Shown: piece by piece, positions 5,360 through 6,021 of the stretch
Position numbering within the stretch: the first letter of the stretch is position 1
Layout: every line of letters begins with the position of its first letter
NCBI GenBank assembly: GCA_946630765.1
Contig: CAMOZF010000120.1
Location: forward strand, 1 to 6,021
Length of the DNA stretch: 6,021 bases
Source: an uncultured Lachnospiraceae bacterium
GTDB lineage: Bacteria; Bacillota_A; Clostridia; Lachnospirales; Lachnospiraceae
Reading direction: 5' to 3'
Notes under the pieces: generated by a model
What the model was told of the DNA's origin: nothing
Seen by the model: only the letters and a program-made list of their open reading frames with translations
Databases searched by the model: none
Translations under genes and position numbers: made by a program

Positions 5360-6021
5360 ATGTACTATTCTGAAGAAATCATTGAAGAAGTGCGTGCGAG
5401 AAATCCGATCGTGGATGTGATCGGGTCTTATGTGCATCTGCAGAAAAAGGGCGGGAACTATTTCGGTCTGTGTCCTTTTCACAATGAAAAATCCCCGTCC
5501 TTCTCCGTTTCGCCCGGGAGGCAGATGTATCACTGCTTCGGCTGCGGCGTCGGCGGAAATGTGATTACCTTCATGATGGAATACGAGAACCTTTCGTTCC
5601 AGGAGGCGCTGCAGGCGCTTGCGGACCGGGCGGGAATCACCCTTCCGAAGCAGGAATACAGTGAAGAACAGCGGAAGGACGCGGATCTTCGGGCGACCCT
5701 TCTCAAGATCCACAAGGATGCGGCGACCTTCTATTACCGCATGCTCAGAACCGAAGAAGGGGCGCGCGGCCTGCAGTATCTGAGAAGACGCGGCGTTTCG
5801 GACGAAATGATCCGGGCCTTCGGGCTCGGCTATGCCGGGTCGAACCCGGGCGTTCTGTACCGATATCTGAAGGAGCAGGGCTACAGTGACCGCGAGCTTC
5901 GGGACTCGGGGCTTGTGACGATCCGTGAAAAGGGCACCGGCGACCGTTTCTGGAACCGTGTCATGTTCCCGATCATGGATGCGAACAGCCGTGTGATCGC
6001 CTTCGGCGGCCGTGTCATGGG
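5360..6021 (+). CDS. dnaG: DNA primase, N-terminal part (runs off the right edge)
   Basis: Synthesises RNA primers at the replication fork together with the replicative helicase. The 220 visible codons hold the CHC2 zinc-binding domain, with C38, H41, C59 and C62 in GLCPFHNEKSPSF...MYHCFGCGVGGN, then the start of the catalytic core. RFWNRVMFPIMD...RVIAFGGRVM (~187-220) matches the conserved entry to the RNA polymerase domain; the TOPRIM motifs lie beyond the window. Start: ATG at 5360, before the usual YYSEEIIEEVRARNPIVDVIGSYV. The nearest SD-like sequence is the weak GAAAGAAG at 5347-5354, so translation may rely on coupling to dgt, whose stop is 12 bases upstream. dgt and dnaG are in the same reading frame, separated by one TAG and four sense codons. 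The C-terminus and total length are unknown. Confidence 0.96.
   Translation, partial: MYYSEEIIEEVRARNPIVDVIGSYVHLQKKGGNYFGLCPFHNEKSPSFSVSPGRQMYHCFGCGVGGNVITFMMEYENLSFQEALQALADRAGITLPKQEYSEEQRKDADLRATLLKIHKDAATFYYRMLRTEEGARGLQYLRRRGVSDEMIRAFGLGYAGSNPGVLYRYLKEQGYSDRELRDSGLVTIREKGTGDRFWNRVMFPIMDANSRVIAFGGRVM

Noticed and set aside
4487..5713. A 408-codon minus-strand open frame over dgt and the start of dnaG
   Set aside because: It is antisense to two well-conserved genes and shows no family signature of its own.

Overview
The window looks like a piece of chromosome from a GC-rich member of the Clostridia, probably in or near the Lachnospiraceae. The evidence is a dGTPase-like gene directly followed by dnaG, a long-form ribosome hibernation factor, a clostridial-style GH2 beta-galactosidase, SigA-type promoters in short AT-rich gaps, and GA-rich ribosome binding sites. 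The taxonomic call is inference from gene types and order; no rRNA or other marker is present.

Layout. Bases 1-2796 (+) are a beta-galactosidase (lacZ type) whose first ~150 codons lie off the left edge. Bases 2797-3550 hold no credible gene. They are filled by two back-to-back, inverted copies of a long imperfect-hairpin repeat of about 235 nt, each with further outer arms, followed by an intrinsic terminator (3494-3523, -) for the next gene. Bases 3551-4090 (-) encode long-form hibernation promoting factor (hpf/raiA). Bases 4091-4330 are an AT-rich divergent promoter region. Bases 4331-5347 (+) encode an HD-domain dGTPase-like protein (dgt), and from 5360 to the right edge runs the start of DNA primase (dnaG). 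dgt and dnaG are separated by 12 bases and probably form one operon, which in related genomes often continues to rpoD.

How it fits together. The right half is housekeeping: dNTP control, primer synthesis and ribosome dormancy, with hpf and dgt-dnaG diverging from a shared control region. The left half is sugar catabolism. lacZ and hpf converge on the repeat region.

The item most worth pursuing is the repeat pair. Both copies keep two identical sequence blocks (35 positions with 33 identical, and 17 of 17) on either side of an apical hairpin. The stems differ in sequence between copies but stay base-paired, and the two wobble pairs I found are G-U only when each copy is read in the orientation of its conserved core. 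That pattern suggests selection for a folded RNA (or a folded single-stranded DNA), and I do not recognise the family.
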